Part shown: positions 8,659-17,879 of the stretch, piece by piece | Layout: each line of letters starts with the position of its first letter | Numbering within the stretch: the first letter of the stretch is position 1 | NCBI RefSeq assembly: GCF_900110995.1 | Contig: NZ_FOJF01000001.1 | Location: 3,055,199-3,119,198, forward strand | Source: Chitinophaga sp. YR573 | GTDB taxonomy: Bacteria; Bacteroidota; Bacteroidia; Chitinophagales; Chitinophagaceae | DNA: 64,000 bases | Reading direction: 5' to 3' | Program-made: the position numbers and the translations under genes | Notes under the pieces: generated by a model | What the model was told of the DNA's origin: nothing | Seen by the model: only the letters and a program-made list of their open reading frames with translations | The model's database searches: none

Positions 8659-9534
8659 ATGGCGCAGCAACCCGGTAAATCATCTTCAAAAAAATCTAAA
8701 CCTTCCTATTTATATTCCATTATTGGAGTAGCGCTGGTATTATTCCTGTTAGGAATTCTTGGATTGATAGTGATACATGCCAATAAACTAAGTGAGTTTT
8801 TTAAGGAAAGCATTGAAATCCAGGTGATTTTAAGGGATAATGTAAAAGAAGAGCAGGCAATTGCCCTGAAAGACTCCATTGCCCAGAGACCGTATATCAA
8901 ATCGATCGAGTACGTTTCCAAAGATATGGCGGCCCAACGCTTTAAAAAGGAATTCGGCGAAGATTTCATCAATCTCTTACAATACAATCCGCTATACGCC
9001 AGTATCAATATTAAAGGTAATGCGCGTTATGTGAATCCGGACAGTCTCAAAATTATTGAAGCTAACCTTACACAGCAAAGCATCGTAAGGGAAATTTCCT
9101 ATCAGCGTGTGCTGGTAAGCAAACTGAATGAAAATGTGAGAAAGATCGGTCTGGTGATACTGGGCGTAAGTTTACTCCTGGCCCTGGTAGTGATCTTCCT
9201 GATAGATAATACGATCCGTCTGGCTATGTTCAGCAACCGTTTCCTCATCAAAACCATGCAGATGGTAGGGGCGACACGCTGGTTCATTGCCAAACCATTC
9301 GATATCCGCAGTATTATTAACGGCGCCCTGAGTGCCATACTGGCTATTGCAGGATTAGTGGGCATTTTATATTTTGCAGACCAGCTGTTGCCTGAGCTTG
9401 GCAGCATGCGGGACTACTTCATGATTACGGTATTATTCCTGGGAATGATCATCATCGGTATCTGTATATCGCTGGTAAGCACCCACCGTTCTGTTATGAA
9501 GTACCTGCGTCTGAAACTCGATGATCTCTATTGA
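8659..9534 (+). CDS. ftsX: FtsX-like cell-division ABC permease
   Basis: A 291-residue membrane protein with the FtsX layout: a cytoplasmic N-terminus, one membrane helix (about residues 22-44), an extracytoplasmic domain to about residue 165, then three C-terminal helices in the FtsX/MacB permease domain. The start at 8659 (MAQQPGKSS) is preferred to an in-frame ATG at 8629. FtsX works with the ATPase FtsE to control peptidoglycan hydrolases at division; ftsE is not adjacent. It begins a likely operon with the DUF3098 gene 15 bases downstream. Confidence 0.88.
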   Translation: MAQQPGKSSSKKSKPSYLYSIIGVALVLFLLGILGLIVIHANKLSEFFKESIEIQVILRDNVKEEQAIALKDSIAQRPYIKSIEYVSKDMAAQRFKKEFGEDFINLLQYNPLYASINIKGNARYVNPDSLKIIEANLTQQSIVREISYQRVLVSKLNENVRKIGLVILGVSLLLALVVIFLIDNTIRLAMFSNRFLIKTMQMVGATRWFIAKPFDIRSIINGALSAILAIAGLVGILYFADQLLPELGSMRDYFMITVLFLGMIIIGICISLVSTHRSVMKYLRLKLDDLY

Positions 9535-9549
9535 TAATTTCAACATACT

Positions 9550-9816
9550 ATGAGTAAAGAAACCAAACAAATCGAAAAAACAGTGACAGACAGTAATCCT
9601 GTTTTCGCAAAAGATAACTATAAGATCATGATAGCGGGACTGGTAATTACTGTGATCGGTTTCCTGTTAATGATGGGTGGTTATACTGATGATCCTAATC
9701 ATTTTAAACCTGAAGAAGTGTACAGCTTCCGCCGTATTACCGTTGCTCCTACAGTAATAGTACTCGGTTTGCTCGTAGAGATTTATGCTATCATGCGTAA
9801 GCCTAAGAAAGCATAG
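9550..9816 (+). CDS. DUF3098 small membrane protein
   Basis: An 88-residue protein with two predicted membrane helices (about residues 27-46 and 65-82) and the conserved SFRRITVAPTVIVLG segment of DUF3098. The family is found mainly in Bacteroidota between ftsX and uppP, as here, which suggests a role in the envelope or in division; its function is unknown. It is 15 bases after ftsX and is followed by a hairpin with a T run that probably ends the ftsX transcript. Confidence 0.85.
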   Translation: MSKETKQIEKTVTDSNPVFAKDNYKIMIAGLVITVIGFLLMMGGYTDDPNHFKPEEVYSFRRITVAPTVIVLGLLVEIYAIMRKPKKA

Positions 9817-9841
9817 GACCTGCAGCTATTAAATAATTCTG

Positions 9842-9868
9842 GCGATGAACGTTCATCGCTTTTTTTTT
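9842..9868 (+). terminator. Terminator between DUF3098 and uppP
   Basis: A perfect 18-base palindrome (GCGATGAAC then GTTCATCGC, 9842-9859) is followed directly by nine T. The hairpin must open a few central bases to form a loop. The uppP start is 20 bases further on, so uppP may partly depend on read-through. Confidence 0.75.
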
Positions 9869-9888
9869 GATAAACAAGCTAAGATGTC

Positions 9889-10689
9889 ATGGGCACACTG
9901 GATGCTATCATTATTGCAATTATTGAAGGACTTACCGAATTCCTGCCTATCTCTTCCACCGGGCATATGATCATCGTCAGTGCTCTGCTGGGGATCAATA
10001 AAGACGAATTCACCAAGTTGTTTGAAGTATGTATCCAGTTAGGCGCTATCCTGGCTGTAGTTGTATTATACTGGAAGAAATTCTTTGTATTTGATAAGAA
10101 CAGGCTGAACTTTTACATCAAGTTATTCCTGGCGGTACTCCCGGCGCTCATCATCGGTTTCCTGCTGGCAGATAAGATCGATGCTTTATTAGAAAGCCCG
10201 CTGGTAGTAGGTATTACCTTACTGGTTGGTGGTATTATCCTGCTTTTCGTGGACAACCTGTTCACCAAACCCGAGATAGATCATGATGAGCAGATCAGTT
10301 TTTTCCGCGCCATCCGTATCGGTTTCTGGCAATGTATTGCCATGATCCCGGGGGTAAGCCGCAGCGCTGCCACTATTATTGGTGGTATGCAGCAAAAGCT
10401 GACCCGCAATGTAGCTGCTGAGTTTTCCTTCTTCCTGGCTGTTCCTACCATGGCTGCTGCCACCGGTTACAAACTGCTGAAAGAACGTGAACTGCTGATC
10501 TCTCATCCGGAAAATATCAAGTTATTACTGATAGGAAACGTGGTGGCTTTCATCGTAGCTATGATCGCTATTAAGTTCTTTATTACTACATTAAAAAAAT
10601 ACGGCTTCAGAGTATGGGGCTATTACCGTATCATAGTAGGGATTGCGATCCTGGTAGCTATTGGTATGGGGTATAAATTATCCATATAA
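9889..10689 (+). CDS. uppP: Undecaprenyl-diphosphatase UppP (BacA)
   Basis: A 266-residue polytopic inner-membrane enzyme with the family's two signatures: [16 protein letters not shown] (residues 13-28) and [14 protein letters not shown] (about residues 152-165). It dephosphorylates undecaprenyl diphosphate to recycle the lipid carrier for peptidoglycan and other surface polymers. Length and helix pattern (about seven to eight hydrophobic segments) are normal. The order ftsX, DUF3098, uppP is common in Bacteroidota; truB, which often follows, is absent here. Confidence 0.97.
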   Translation: MGTLDAIIIAIIEGLTEFLPISSTGHMIIVSALLGINKDEFTKLFEVCIQLGAILAVVVLYWKKFFVFDKNRLNFYIKLFLAVLPALIIGFLLADKIDALLESPLVVGITLLVGGIILLFVDNLFTKPEIDHDEQISFFRAIRIGFWQCIAMIPGVSRSAATIIGGMQQKLTRNVAAEFSFFLAVPTMAAATGYKLLKERELLISHPENIKLLLIGNVVAFIVAMIAIKFFITTLKKYGFRVWGYYRIIVGIAILVAIGMGYKLSI

Positions 10690-10706
10690 ATAATATTTTT
10701 TGTGAG

Positions 10707-10746
10707 CGGTCTGACAACTGAAAGGTTGTCAGACCGTTGTTTTTTT
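10707..10746 (+). terminator. Terminator after uppP
   Basis: A 12-bp perfect stem (CGGTCTGACAAC at 10707-10718 with GTTGTCAGACCG at 10725-10736), a 6-base loop and a T-rich tail to 10746. It lies just before the next gene's start at 10765. Confidence 0.85.
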
Positions 10747-10764
10747 AAACCTATACTTCTGATA

Positions 10765-12000
10765 ATGAGAATTATTCCGCTATTCCTTTTTCTATTACTG
10801 TTTGTAACCAGTATCTCTGCACAACGTAATTATGTTCCAGCTGTTATCACAAACCTGCAGGGAGACTCTCTCCGGGGATTTATTGATTACCGTAACTGGA
10901 ATATTGCACCATCAGAGATCAGCTTTAAAACAAGTTTGTCTGACGATAAAGTACAGCATTTTGGTCCTGGTGATATCAGGGCTTTTCGTATAGCAGAACC
11001 GGATGAAACAAATGTAAGCAGGCAGATCAGAATGGATGTTACCAGACAGGATATACAGGCACTGACTGCACCCGTTGAAAGGGTATTCCAGGATACACTT
11101 GTTTTCATACGGGTACTCGTTACAGGTACCTATAATCTGTATGTGTATACGGATAAAAATGCCAGGACCCATTATATCTATGAGGCTTCCGGCAAGCCGG
11201 AAAGTGCTACGGACCTGGAGCATGTAGTAGCATTTGTATCCAATAGTTCCACTGGTGGAATTTATGAGGGCAAAACCTATCAGCAACAATTGTCTACCCT
11301 GTTTGCAGATTTTCCTTCTGTTGCTAAACGTGCATCACATGTGGCATACAGGGAGAATAATCTGGTAAATCTTTTCGAAGAATACAATCACTCGAAGGTT
11401 GTCAATGCTAAAGAACCTTTTGTAAAGAAGAAAGAAAAAGCTGGAGTGCTATTTGGTGTAATGGCAGGCGCTTCCTTTAACAGCTATAAATTTTCCGGCC
11501 CGTCCAATATTTTTGATGGGAGCAGCTATAATTCTTCTACAAGCCCTATAATAGGGGTCTTTCTGGATGTGCCATTTGGCAGAAACAGAGGGCAGTTTGT
11601 GTTGCACAATGAGGTGTTCTATAAAGAGGTAAAGGCAGATGGTACAGCGAGAGATAAGTCTCCGGTAAACCTTGATTTTTCTTATTTGCAGATAAGCACG
11701 ATGTTCCGTTACGTTTATCCTAAAGGAGTAATCAGACCATTTGGAGATATAGGGATGGGTAATTCATTTGTGATCTCTACAAAGGAGAACAAAATTATAA
11801 GAACTTCGGGTTCGGGCAGGGCTGTAGATGCTATTGATGGCCCACGTAAACTGGAGCAATCCATACTTATCGGTCTGGGAGTACTTGTTCATAAACTGAG
11901 TTTTGAAGCAAGATATGCCGGCAGTAATGGAATGTCTGGTATGGTTAACAATAGTGTAACTATTGATTCCTACCAGCTGATTGTAGGGTATCGCTTTTAA
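10765..12000 (+). CDS. Predicted outer-membrane beta-barrel protein, unknown function
   Basis: A 411-residue protein with a clean signal peptide (MRIIPLF, hydrophobic core, SISAQ at about residues 16-20). The in-frame start at 10702 would place the uppP terminator inside the gene, so 10765 is used. The first half (about residues 21-215) begins RNYVPAVITNLQGDSLRGF and is rich in short strands. The second half alternates hydrophobic and polar residues and ends in an aromatic (YQLIVGYRF), as outer-membrane barrels of Bacteroidota often do. I do not recognise a specific family. Its stop is only 4 bases from the convergent alanine dehydrogenase gene. Confidence 0.7.
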   Translation: MRIIPLFLFLLLFVTSISAQRNYVPAVITNLQGDSLRGFIDYRNWNIAPSEISFKTSLSDDKVQHFGPGDIRAFRIAEPDETNVSRQIRMDVTRQDIQALTAPVERVFQDTLVFIRVLVTGTYNLYVYTDKNARTHYIYEASGKPESATDLEHVVAFVSNSSTGGIYEGKTYQQQLSTLFADFPSVAKRASHVAYRENNLVNLFEEYNHSKVVNAKEPFVKKKEKAGVLFGVMAGASFNSYKFSGPSNIFDGSSYNSSTSPIIGVFLDVPFGRNRGQFVLHNEVFYKEVKADGTARDKSPVNLDFSYLQISTMFRYVYPKGVIRPFGDIGMGNSFVISTKENKIIRTSGSGRAVDAIDGPRKLEQSILIGLGVLVHKLSFEARYAGSNGMSGMVNNSVTIDSYQLIVGYRF

Positions 12001-12004
12001 AGCG

Positions 12005-13222
12005 TTACCCTTTCACTGCCAGTAACAATTCCAGATCTGTATATTTCAGTTTGAACTTTTCGCTTAGGTGGTAGTTGGTGAGAGCGCCTTTGTAAAGATA
12101 AATACCGTTACGTACGCCGCGCTTTATCCATACCAGGTTCTCAAACCCGCCATCATCTGCAGCTTCCAGTAAGAGTGGCATCAGTACATTACTGATAGCC
12201 TGGGAGGCGGTACGGGCAAATCCTGATGGGATATTAGGTACGCAGTAATGTACTACGTCATATTTCTTGAATACCGGATTCTCATGACTGGTAATCTCCG
12301 ATGTTTCAAAGCACCCCCCACGGTCTATACTTACATCTACAATCACAGCGCCGGCCTTCATATTGCTGACCATAGATTCGGTAACAATAATAGGAGTACG
12401 GCCGCTCTGGGAAGAGAGTGCACCAACTGCCACATCAGCAGTACGCAGTTGTTCTCCCAGTACTTTGGGCTGTATAACAGAGGTGAATAAACGTACGCCT
12501 ATGTTATTCTGTAAGCGCTTCAGCTTATAAATATTATTATCAAATACTTTTACGGAAGATCCCAGTGCCAGGGCGGTACGGGCAGCAAATTCGCCCACAA
12601 TACCAGCTCCTATGATCACTACTTTGGTAGGAGGGATACCGGTGATACCACCTAACAGGATGCCCTTTCCTTTGTTACCATTACTGAGGTATTGCCCTGC
12701 CAGCAGCATTACTGCCCCACCGGCAATTTCACTCATCGCACGTACAATCGGGTAGGTACCTGAATCGTCTTTCAGGTTTTCGAAAGAAAGAAGGGTGATA
12801 CGTTTCTCCATCATCTTCTGTACCTGTTCTGCTTTCAGGGCAGCCAGGTGAATAGGGGAGATTACAATCTGGTGAGGGCGCAGCAACTCAATTTCCTCAT
12901 CACTCAGCGGAGCCGATTTTACAATGATTTCCGCCTTAAATACTTCCTTTTTATCATACAGGATCTCTGCACCGGCTTCTGAAAAGTCTGTATCGTAGAA
13001 GTGAGAACCGTCGCCGGCTTTATGTTCTACTACGATATGATGACCATTATTAGCCAACACACCAACAGCATCAGGCGTTAACGCGATGCGGTTCTCCTGG
13101 AAGGAGGTTTCTTTTGGTATACCTATAAATAAACGGGAGTTTTTTTGAGGAATATCCAACGTTTCTTCCAACGGTGAATATGTAAAGCCAGCACTCACAA
13201 CAGGTTTTTGCCTTTGCTCCAT
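12005..13222 (-). CDS. ald: Alanine dehydrogenase
   Basis: A 405-residue protein of the alanine dehydrogenase / transhydrogenase alpha-subunit family. It has the N-terminal GIPKETSFQENRIALTPDAV motif near residues 34-53 with the conserved lysine and arginine, and a Rossmann loop VVIIGAGIVGEFAA near residue 205. It shows IVDVSIDRGGCFETS, where alanine dehydrogenases have a similar DQGGCFET-type segment, then the C-terminal PNIPSGFARTASQAISN. The reaction is L-alanine + NAD+ + water to pyruvate + ammonia + NADH. ATG at 13222 (MEQRQKP) fits the family; the longer upstream frame is intergenic and overlaps tsaE. The exact substrate is inferred from family. Confidence 0.88.
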   Translation of the reverse strand: MEQRQKPVVSAGFTYSPLEETLDIPQKNSRLFIGIPKETSFQENRIALTPDAVGVLANNGHHIVVEHKAGDGSHFYDTDFSEAGAEILYDKKEVFKAEIIVKSAPLSDEEIELLRPHQIVISPIHLAALKAEQVQKMMEKRITLLSFENLKDDSGTYPIVRAMSEIAGGAVMLLAGQYLSNGNKGKGILLGGITGIPPTKVVIIGAGIVGEFAARTALALGSSVKVFDNNIYKLKRLQNNIGVRLFTSVIQPKVLGEQLRTADVAVGALSSQSGRTPIIVTESMVSNMKAGAVIVDVSIDRGGCFETSEITSHENPVFKKYDVVHYCVPNIPSGFARTASQAISNVLMPLLLEAADDGGFENLVWIKRGVRNGIYLYKGALTNYHLSEKFKLKYTDLELLLAVKG

Positions 13223-13290
13223 ATTAGTATCAAGATTGATCCGGGTGATTATTACCTTATCTCCAAAGATACAATATTTGTTCACAGCAA

Positions 13291-13704
13291 TTATCTGGCA
13301 CGTAAAAGCCTTTTTTTGTCCGGTAAAACGGTTAACTGCAACCGGACTGTGTCTGGTGGCAGCAAGGAAGCGATAATATCCGGCCATTCTATAAAGCAAA
13401 TTGCGCCAGGCTGGTAAATTGTATCCTCTACACCGGCAGCAATCGCTTCTTCCTCATCCCGTAAACGGTACAGGTCCAGGTGGTAGATGGGCTGCTGATC
13501 GGCAGATATATATTGGTTGATGATAGAAAACGTAGGACTGGCAGTCGCATCTGCTACCCCTTTAGCGGTGCACAGGGCCTTCACGAAAGTGGTTTTACCC
13601 GCTCCCATAGCCCCTTCCAGTGTAAATACATGTTGTTCCCTGTAATATTGCCAGAAACTGAGGGCAGTAGCCGGCAATTCTTCTTCAGAAAAGATCCATT
13701 CCAT
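13291..13704 (-). CDS. tsaE: tRNA threonylcarbamoyladenosine biosynthesis ATPase TsaE
   Basis: A 137-residue P-loop protein of normal TsaE length. It has Walker A GAMGAGKTTF at residues 31-40, then the family motifs SPTFSIINQY and IYHLDLYRL and the Walker-B-like FIEWPD. TsaE is required with TsaB and TsaD to make t6A at position 37 of ANN-decoding tRNAs. The gene lies 68 bases upstream of alanine dehydrogenase on the same strand, an arrangement that suggests a shared transcript. It is divergent from the copper ATPase gene. Confidence 0.95.
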   Translation of the reverse strand: MEWIFSEEELPATALSFWQYYREQHVFTLEGAMGAGKTTFVKALCTAKGVADATASPTFSIINQYISADQQPIYHLDLYRLRDEEEAIAAGVEDTIYQPGAICFIEWPDIIASLLPPDTVRLQLTVLPDKKRLLRAR

Positions 13705-13773
13705 AGCGTAAATTTAAATAATGCATTGCTACTCCGTTGCATTAATATTTTATTCACATAAATGGCTGTAGGG

Positions 13774-13781
13774 TAACTTTG
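13774..13781 (+). promoter_or_regulatory. Possible -7 box of the copper ATPase gene
   Basis: TAACTTTG fits TAnnTTTG exactly and ends 7 bases before the ATG at 13789, so transcription from it would give a nearly leaderless message. No good -33 element was found. Confidence 0.35.
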
Positions 13782-13788
13782 TTAGGGT

Positions 13789-15891
13789 ATGGAAACGATT
13801 AGCTGGAAAGTAAAAGGTATGCATTGCACCAACTGTGCGCTCACGGTATCCAAATACCTTGAACAGAAAGGTATGCAGGATGTGAACGTGAATTTTGCCA
13901 CAGATGATCTGAGCTTTATATTACCGGAAGGACATGCTGTGAATGAGGTGCTGACAGGCATTGGTCAGATGGGGTACCAGGTAATATTACCGGATCAGCC
14001 GGTGTCCAAAACGGCCTTTCTCAATACATTAACATTCAAATTCATCTTTTGCGCAATATTTACAGCGCCCCTGCTCCTGCATATGTGGGTACAATGGGAC
14101 TGGCTGCAGAACCCGCTTGTTCAGCTGGCTTTATCTACACCGGTATACCTGCTGGGCCTGTGGCATTTTGGACGTAGTGCCTGGCGCTCACTGGTAAACA
14201 AAATGGCCAATATGGATGTGCTGATTACTCTGGGAGCTACTGCTGCCTTTGGGTACAGCCTTACAGGCACTATCCTGTACCTGGGCCATGATTATATGTT
14301 CTACGAAACAGCCGCGGCTATCATCACCCTGGTATTCCTGGGTAATCTGCTGGAAGAACGTTCTGTAAAACAAACTACTACTGCCATCACGGCACTGGCT
14401 AAGATGCAGGTAACCACTGCCCGCCTTATAGAAACTCATGGCGACCATGAACATATCCATGAAGTGGACAACCAGATCCTGAAAGCGGGAGACCGCGTAC
14501 TGGTAAACACCGGGGATAAAATCCCGATGGATGGGACGATCTACTGGGGTAGCGGACATATCAATGAGGCGATGATTACAGGAGAGAGTGAGCCGGTAGC
14601 CAAAAGGGAAAAAGACAAAGCCATTGGCGGAACGATTATGGAAGATGGCAGTATCAAAATGTTCATCACCGCTACGGGAAAAGATACTGTTCTCTCTTAT
14701 ATTATAGAACTCGTAAAACAGGCACAGTCGCACAAACCGGCTATGCAGAAGCTGGCTGATCGTATCAGCGCCATCTTTGTACCACTGGTACTGAGTATCG
14801 CCATATTTACCTTCCTGGGCTGGTTCATTTTTGGCCATGTAACAGCAGGAGAATCCATTATGCGCAGTATTGCGGTACTGGTGATTGCCTGCCCCTGTGC
14901 GATGGGATTAGCGACTCCTGCAGCTGTAATGGTGGGGTTAGGCCGTGCTGCCCGCAATGGTATCCTGATAAAAGGGGCTAATACATTAGAAGCATTCAAA
15001 GACATTAAATACGTGGTGCTGGATAAAACAGGTACCCTTACTACCGGCAAATTAAAGCTGAGTAAGTATGATTTTAAGGGGATGACGGAGCAGGAGTTTA
15101 AATCCGTTATCTACAGCCTGGAGAAGTACTCCTCACATCCTATCGCCCGTTCCCTGACCACTATCTGGAAAGGGGAAGCTGGCGTATCCTTACAGCAGGT
15201 AAGGGAGATAAAAGGAAAGGGAATGCAGGCAAATGATAAAGAGGGGAATGAATGGCAGCTAGGCTCCTTTATCATGGCACAGCAGGCTACTCAGGATGAT
15301 AGTCATAATATCTATCTCCTGAAAAACGGGCAGCTGGCAGGATGGATAGACTTTACCGATGAACTGCGCCCTGATGCAGCAGCGATGGTAATTCAGTTAA
15401 AAAAACGCGGTATTATCCCTGTTTTATTGAGCGGAGATACTGAACGCAAATGCCGGGAGATAGCTGCTTTGACAGGCATCACAGAAGTATTCGCCGGACA
15501 AACACCGGAACAGAAATTACAGAAGATAGATGCCCTGATGAAAGAAGCGCCTGTAGCAATGGTGGGAGATGGTATCAATGATGCGCCTGCACTGGCAAGG
15601 GCCAGCATAGGCATCTCTTTGAGTGATGCTACCCATGTGGCTATGCAGAGTGCCAATGTGATCCTGTTAAATAATCATTTATCTTCTTTGCCACTGGCAC
15701 TTGGGCTGGGCAGGCATACCTATATGACCATCAAACAGAACCTCTTCTGGGCGTTCATTTATAATATAGTGGCTATTCCTTTTGCTGCTTTCGGGGTGTT
15801 AAGCCCTATTTCAGGAGCAGGTGTGATGGCACTGTCAGATATAGTGCTTGCAGTGAATTCTATAAGACTGAGGTACAAAAAAGTGATCTAA
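13789..15891 (+). CDS. copA: Copper-translocating P1B-type ATPase
   Basis: A 700-residue heavy-metal ATPase. One N-terminal HMA domain with GMHCTNCAL (Cys13 and Cys16) binds the metal. The transmembrane metal motif is CPC at residues 368-370, the phosphorylation site DKTGT at 412-416, the HP motif SSHPIA at 448-453, and the hinge VGDGINDAPAL near 586. The CPC-with-HP pattern is that of Cu(I)/Ag(I) exporters (P1B-1). A short His-rich stretch (HGDHEHIH near residues 217-224) sits in the actuator domain and might add metal binding; that is a guess. No metallochaperone or copper regulator gene is adjacent. The ATG at 13789 gives the normal N-terminus. Confidence 0.95.
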   Translation: METISWKVKGMHCTNCALTVSKYLEQKGMQDVNVNFATDDLSFILPEGHAVNEVLTGIGQMGYQVILPDQPVSKTAFLNTLTFKFIFCAIFTAPLLLHMWVQWDWLQNPLVQLALSTPVYLLGLWHFGRSAWRSLVNKMANMDVLITLGATAAFGYSLTGTILYLGHDYMFYETAAAIITLVFLGNLLEERSVKQTTTAITALAKMQVTTARLIETHGDHEHIHEVDNQILKAGDRVLVNTGDKIPMDGTIYWGSGHINEAMITGESEPVAKREKDKAIGGTIMEDGSIKMFITATGKDTVLSYIIELVKQAQSHKPAMQKLADRISAIFVPLVLSIAIFTFLGWFIFGHVTAGESIMRSIAVLVIACPCAMGLATPAAVMVGLGRAARNGILIKGANTLEAFKDIKYVVLDKTGTLTTGKLKLSKYDFKGMTEQEFKSVIYSLEKYSSHPIARSLTTIWKGEAGVSLQQVREIKGKGMQANDKEGNEWQLGSFIMAQQATQDDSHNIYLLKNGQLAGWIDFTDELRPDAAAMVIQLKKRGIIPVLLSGDTERKCREIAALTGITEVFAGQTPEQKLQKIDALMKEAPVAMVGDGINDAPALARASIGISLSDATHVAMQSANVILLNNHLSSLPLALGLGRHTYMTIKQNLFWAFIYNIVAIPFAAFGVLSPISGAGVMALSDIVLAVNSIRLRYKKVI

Positions 15892-15912
15892 ACTGCATCC
15901 GTTGCTTTTCAC

Positions 15913-15920
15913 TACTTTTG
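15913..15920 (+). promoter_or_regulatory. Possible -7 box of recQ
   Basis: TACTTTTG fits TAnnTTTG and lies 16 bases before the recQ ATG at 15936, within the 44-base gap after copA. A -33 element at proper spacing is not evident. Confidence 0.35.
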
Positions 15921-15935
15921 CAGTTGCACTTTATT

Positions 15936-17840
15936 ATGTCTACCCCCGCTGATATACTTCAAAAATACTGGGGCTATGCCCACTTCCGGCCATTGCAGGA
16001 AGATATTATCCAGTCCATTTTAAAGGGGCAGGATACACTCGCTTTAATGCCCACAGGCGGGGGGAAATCCGTTTGCTTCCAGGTACCGGTATTAATGAGA
16101 AAAGGAGTATGCCTGGTGGTTACACCATTAATCGCCTTAATGAAAGACCAGGTAGCCAACCTGCAGAAGCGTAACATCCCTGCTGCTGCCATCTACGCCG
16201 GTATGTACTACCAGGATGTAGAACGTCTGCTGGAAGATGCCCGCCGGGGACTTTTCAAATTCCTCTACGTATCACCGGAGCGTTTACAAAGCAAGCGCTT
16301 CCTGGAATATTGTGATGGGATGCCGCTGAACCTGATAGCCGTGGATGAAGCGCACTGTATCTCCCAATGGGGCTATGATTTCCGTCCGGCATATCTGGAA
16401 GTCGCCGCTATACGTGAATACTTCCCGGGTGTGCCCGTACTGGCATTAACCGCATCTGCCACGCCTAAAGTCCAGAAAGACATCTGCGACAGGCTGCTGA
16501 TGAAAACACCACAGATCTTTACTAAAAGCTTTGCCCGTTCCAACCTTTCTTACAGCGTTATGCAGGAAGAAGAAAAACAGGTAAAACTTAAACATATACT
16601 GGAAAGGGTAACAGGCAGCGCAATCGTATACTGCCGCAGTCGTAAGAGATGCCGGGAAATTGCCGACCAGCTGGAATTACAGGGAATCTCCGCCAGTTAT
16701 TACCATGCCGGTTTAACAGGAGATGACCGTAGTGCAAGGCAGGAATTATGGTTGAAGAATCATATCAGGGTGATGGTCTGTACCAATGCCTTCGGTATGG
16801 GGATAGATAAACCGGATGTAAGAGTAGTGGTCCACTACGATGCCCCGGACAGCCTGGAAGCATATTACCAGGAGGCCGGAAGGGCCGGGAGAGATGAACA
16901 GAAGGCATATGCCGTACTGCTCTATAACACAGAGGAACTGGACCATATGGTCGATAACATCGCCCTCTCATTCCCTGAACTATCTAAAATCAAGGAAGTC
17001 TTCCAGTGCCTTGTGAACTATTTACAAGTGGCGGTAGGTAGTGCGGAAGGCGTATATTTTGATTTTGATATCAACGATTTCGCCCGTCGTTTTGAGTTAA
17101 ACATCACCATGACTTACAGCGCGCTGCGCATCCTGGAACAGGAAGGTGTATTACAATTAAGCGAAAGCGTATTCCTGCCTTCCATGGTAGAGTTTGTTAC
17201 CAATAAAGAAACGCTCTACGCATTTGAAGATGCACAACCTGCGCTGGAACCACTGATAAAAAGATTGCTGCGCACATATGAAGGGATCTTTGACAACCCC
17301 GTTCCTGTCTACGAGAAACAACTGGCGCGCCTGTTACGTCTCACAGAAGAACAGATTGTCAAAGGACTGATACAACTGCACCAGCGTGGGATTATACACT
17401 ATCGACAGCGCAAGAATGAACCGCAGCTTTGTTTTGTACAGGACCGGGTATCTGCGGATCGTTTATATGTAGATACCGCCCGTATCCGGGAACGTATGAA
17501 AACTTACAAAGAAAGACTGGATGCGCTCTTAAACTATATCAACAACAACAGCACCTGTCGTACACAGGTAATAGCTACCTACTTCGGAGAGAAGGATGCC
17601 ACTGAATGTGGTGTCTGCGATATCTGTTTACAAAAGAAAGTAAAGCCGCTTAGCGGTCAGGATTTTAAACAACTCTCTACAGAATTGTTATTACAACTGC
17701 AACCAGAACCAGAAGAATGGAGCCTGCTGTATGAACGCTTATCTCATATTAAAGAAGACAAACTAAAAGAAGTCATCCAGTTTCTGATTGCCGAAGGTAA
17801 GGCTGGAAGAGATGAGGATGGGAGAGTATATGCAAAATAG
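15936..17840 (+). CDS. recQ: ATP-dependent DNA helicase RecQ
   Basis: A 634-residue superfamily 2 helicase. Motif 0 is YWGYAHFRPLQEDII near the N-terminus, Walker A MPTGGGKS near residues 38-45, Walker B DEAH near 137-140 followed by the aromatic-rich loop CISQWGYDFRP, and motif VI is EAGRAGRD. A Zn-binding segment with CGVCDIC lies near residue 555 after a winged-helix region. RecQ unwinds 3'-tailed and branched DNA in recombination and repair. The HRDC domain is not recognised, so it is a short-type RecQ; other recQ paralogues may exist elsewhere. The start at 15936 (MSTPADIL) is preferred to 15918. Confidence 0.93.
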   Translation: MSTPADILQKYWGYAHFRPLQEDIIQSILKGQDTLALMPTGGGKSVCFQVPVLMRKGVCLVVTPLIALMKDQVANLQKRNIPAAAIYAGMYYQDVERLLEDARRGLFKFLYVSPERLQSKRFLEYCDGMPLNLIAVDEAHCISQWGYDFRPAYLEVAAIREYFPGVPVLALTASATPKVQKDICDRLLMKTPQIFTKSFARSNLSYSVMQEEEKQVKLKHILERVTGSAIVYCRSRKRCREIADQLELQGISASYYHAGLTGDDRSARQELWLKNHIRVMVCTNAFGMGIDKPDVRVVVHYDAPDSLEAYYQEAGRAGRDEQKAYAVLLYNTEELDHMVDNIALSFPELSKIKEVFQCLVNYLQVAVGSAEGVYFDFDINDFARRFELNITMTYSALRILEQEGVLQLSESVFLPSMVEFVTNKETLYAFEDAQPALEPLIKRLLRTYEGIFDNPVPVYEKQLARLLRLTEEQIVKGLIQLHQRGIIHYRQRKNEPQLCFVQDRVSADRLYVDTARIRERMKTYKERLDALLNYINNNSTCRTQVIATYFGEKDATECGVCDICLQKKVKPLSGQDFKQLSTELLLQLQPEPEEWSLLYERLSHIKEDKLKEVIQFLIAEGKAGRDEDGRVYAK

Positions 17841-17879
17841 AAAGAGGGAACTCCAACAGAAGTCCCCCCGTAATAATAT

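Noticed and set aside
14188..14838. 216-residue open frame opposite the copper ATPase gene
   Set aside because: Antisense shadow of a well-conserved coding region; no motifs.
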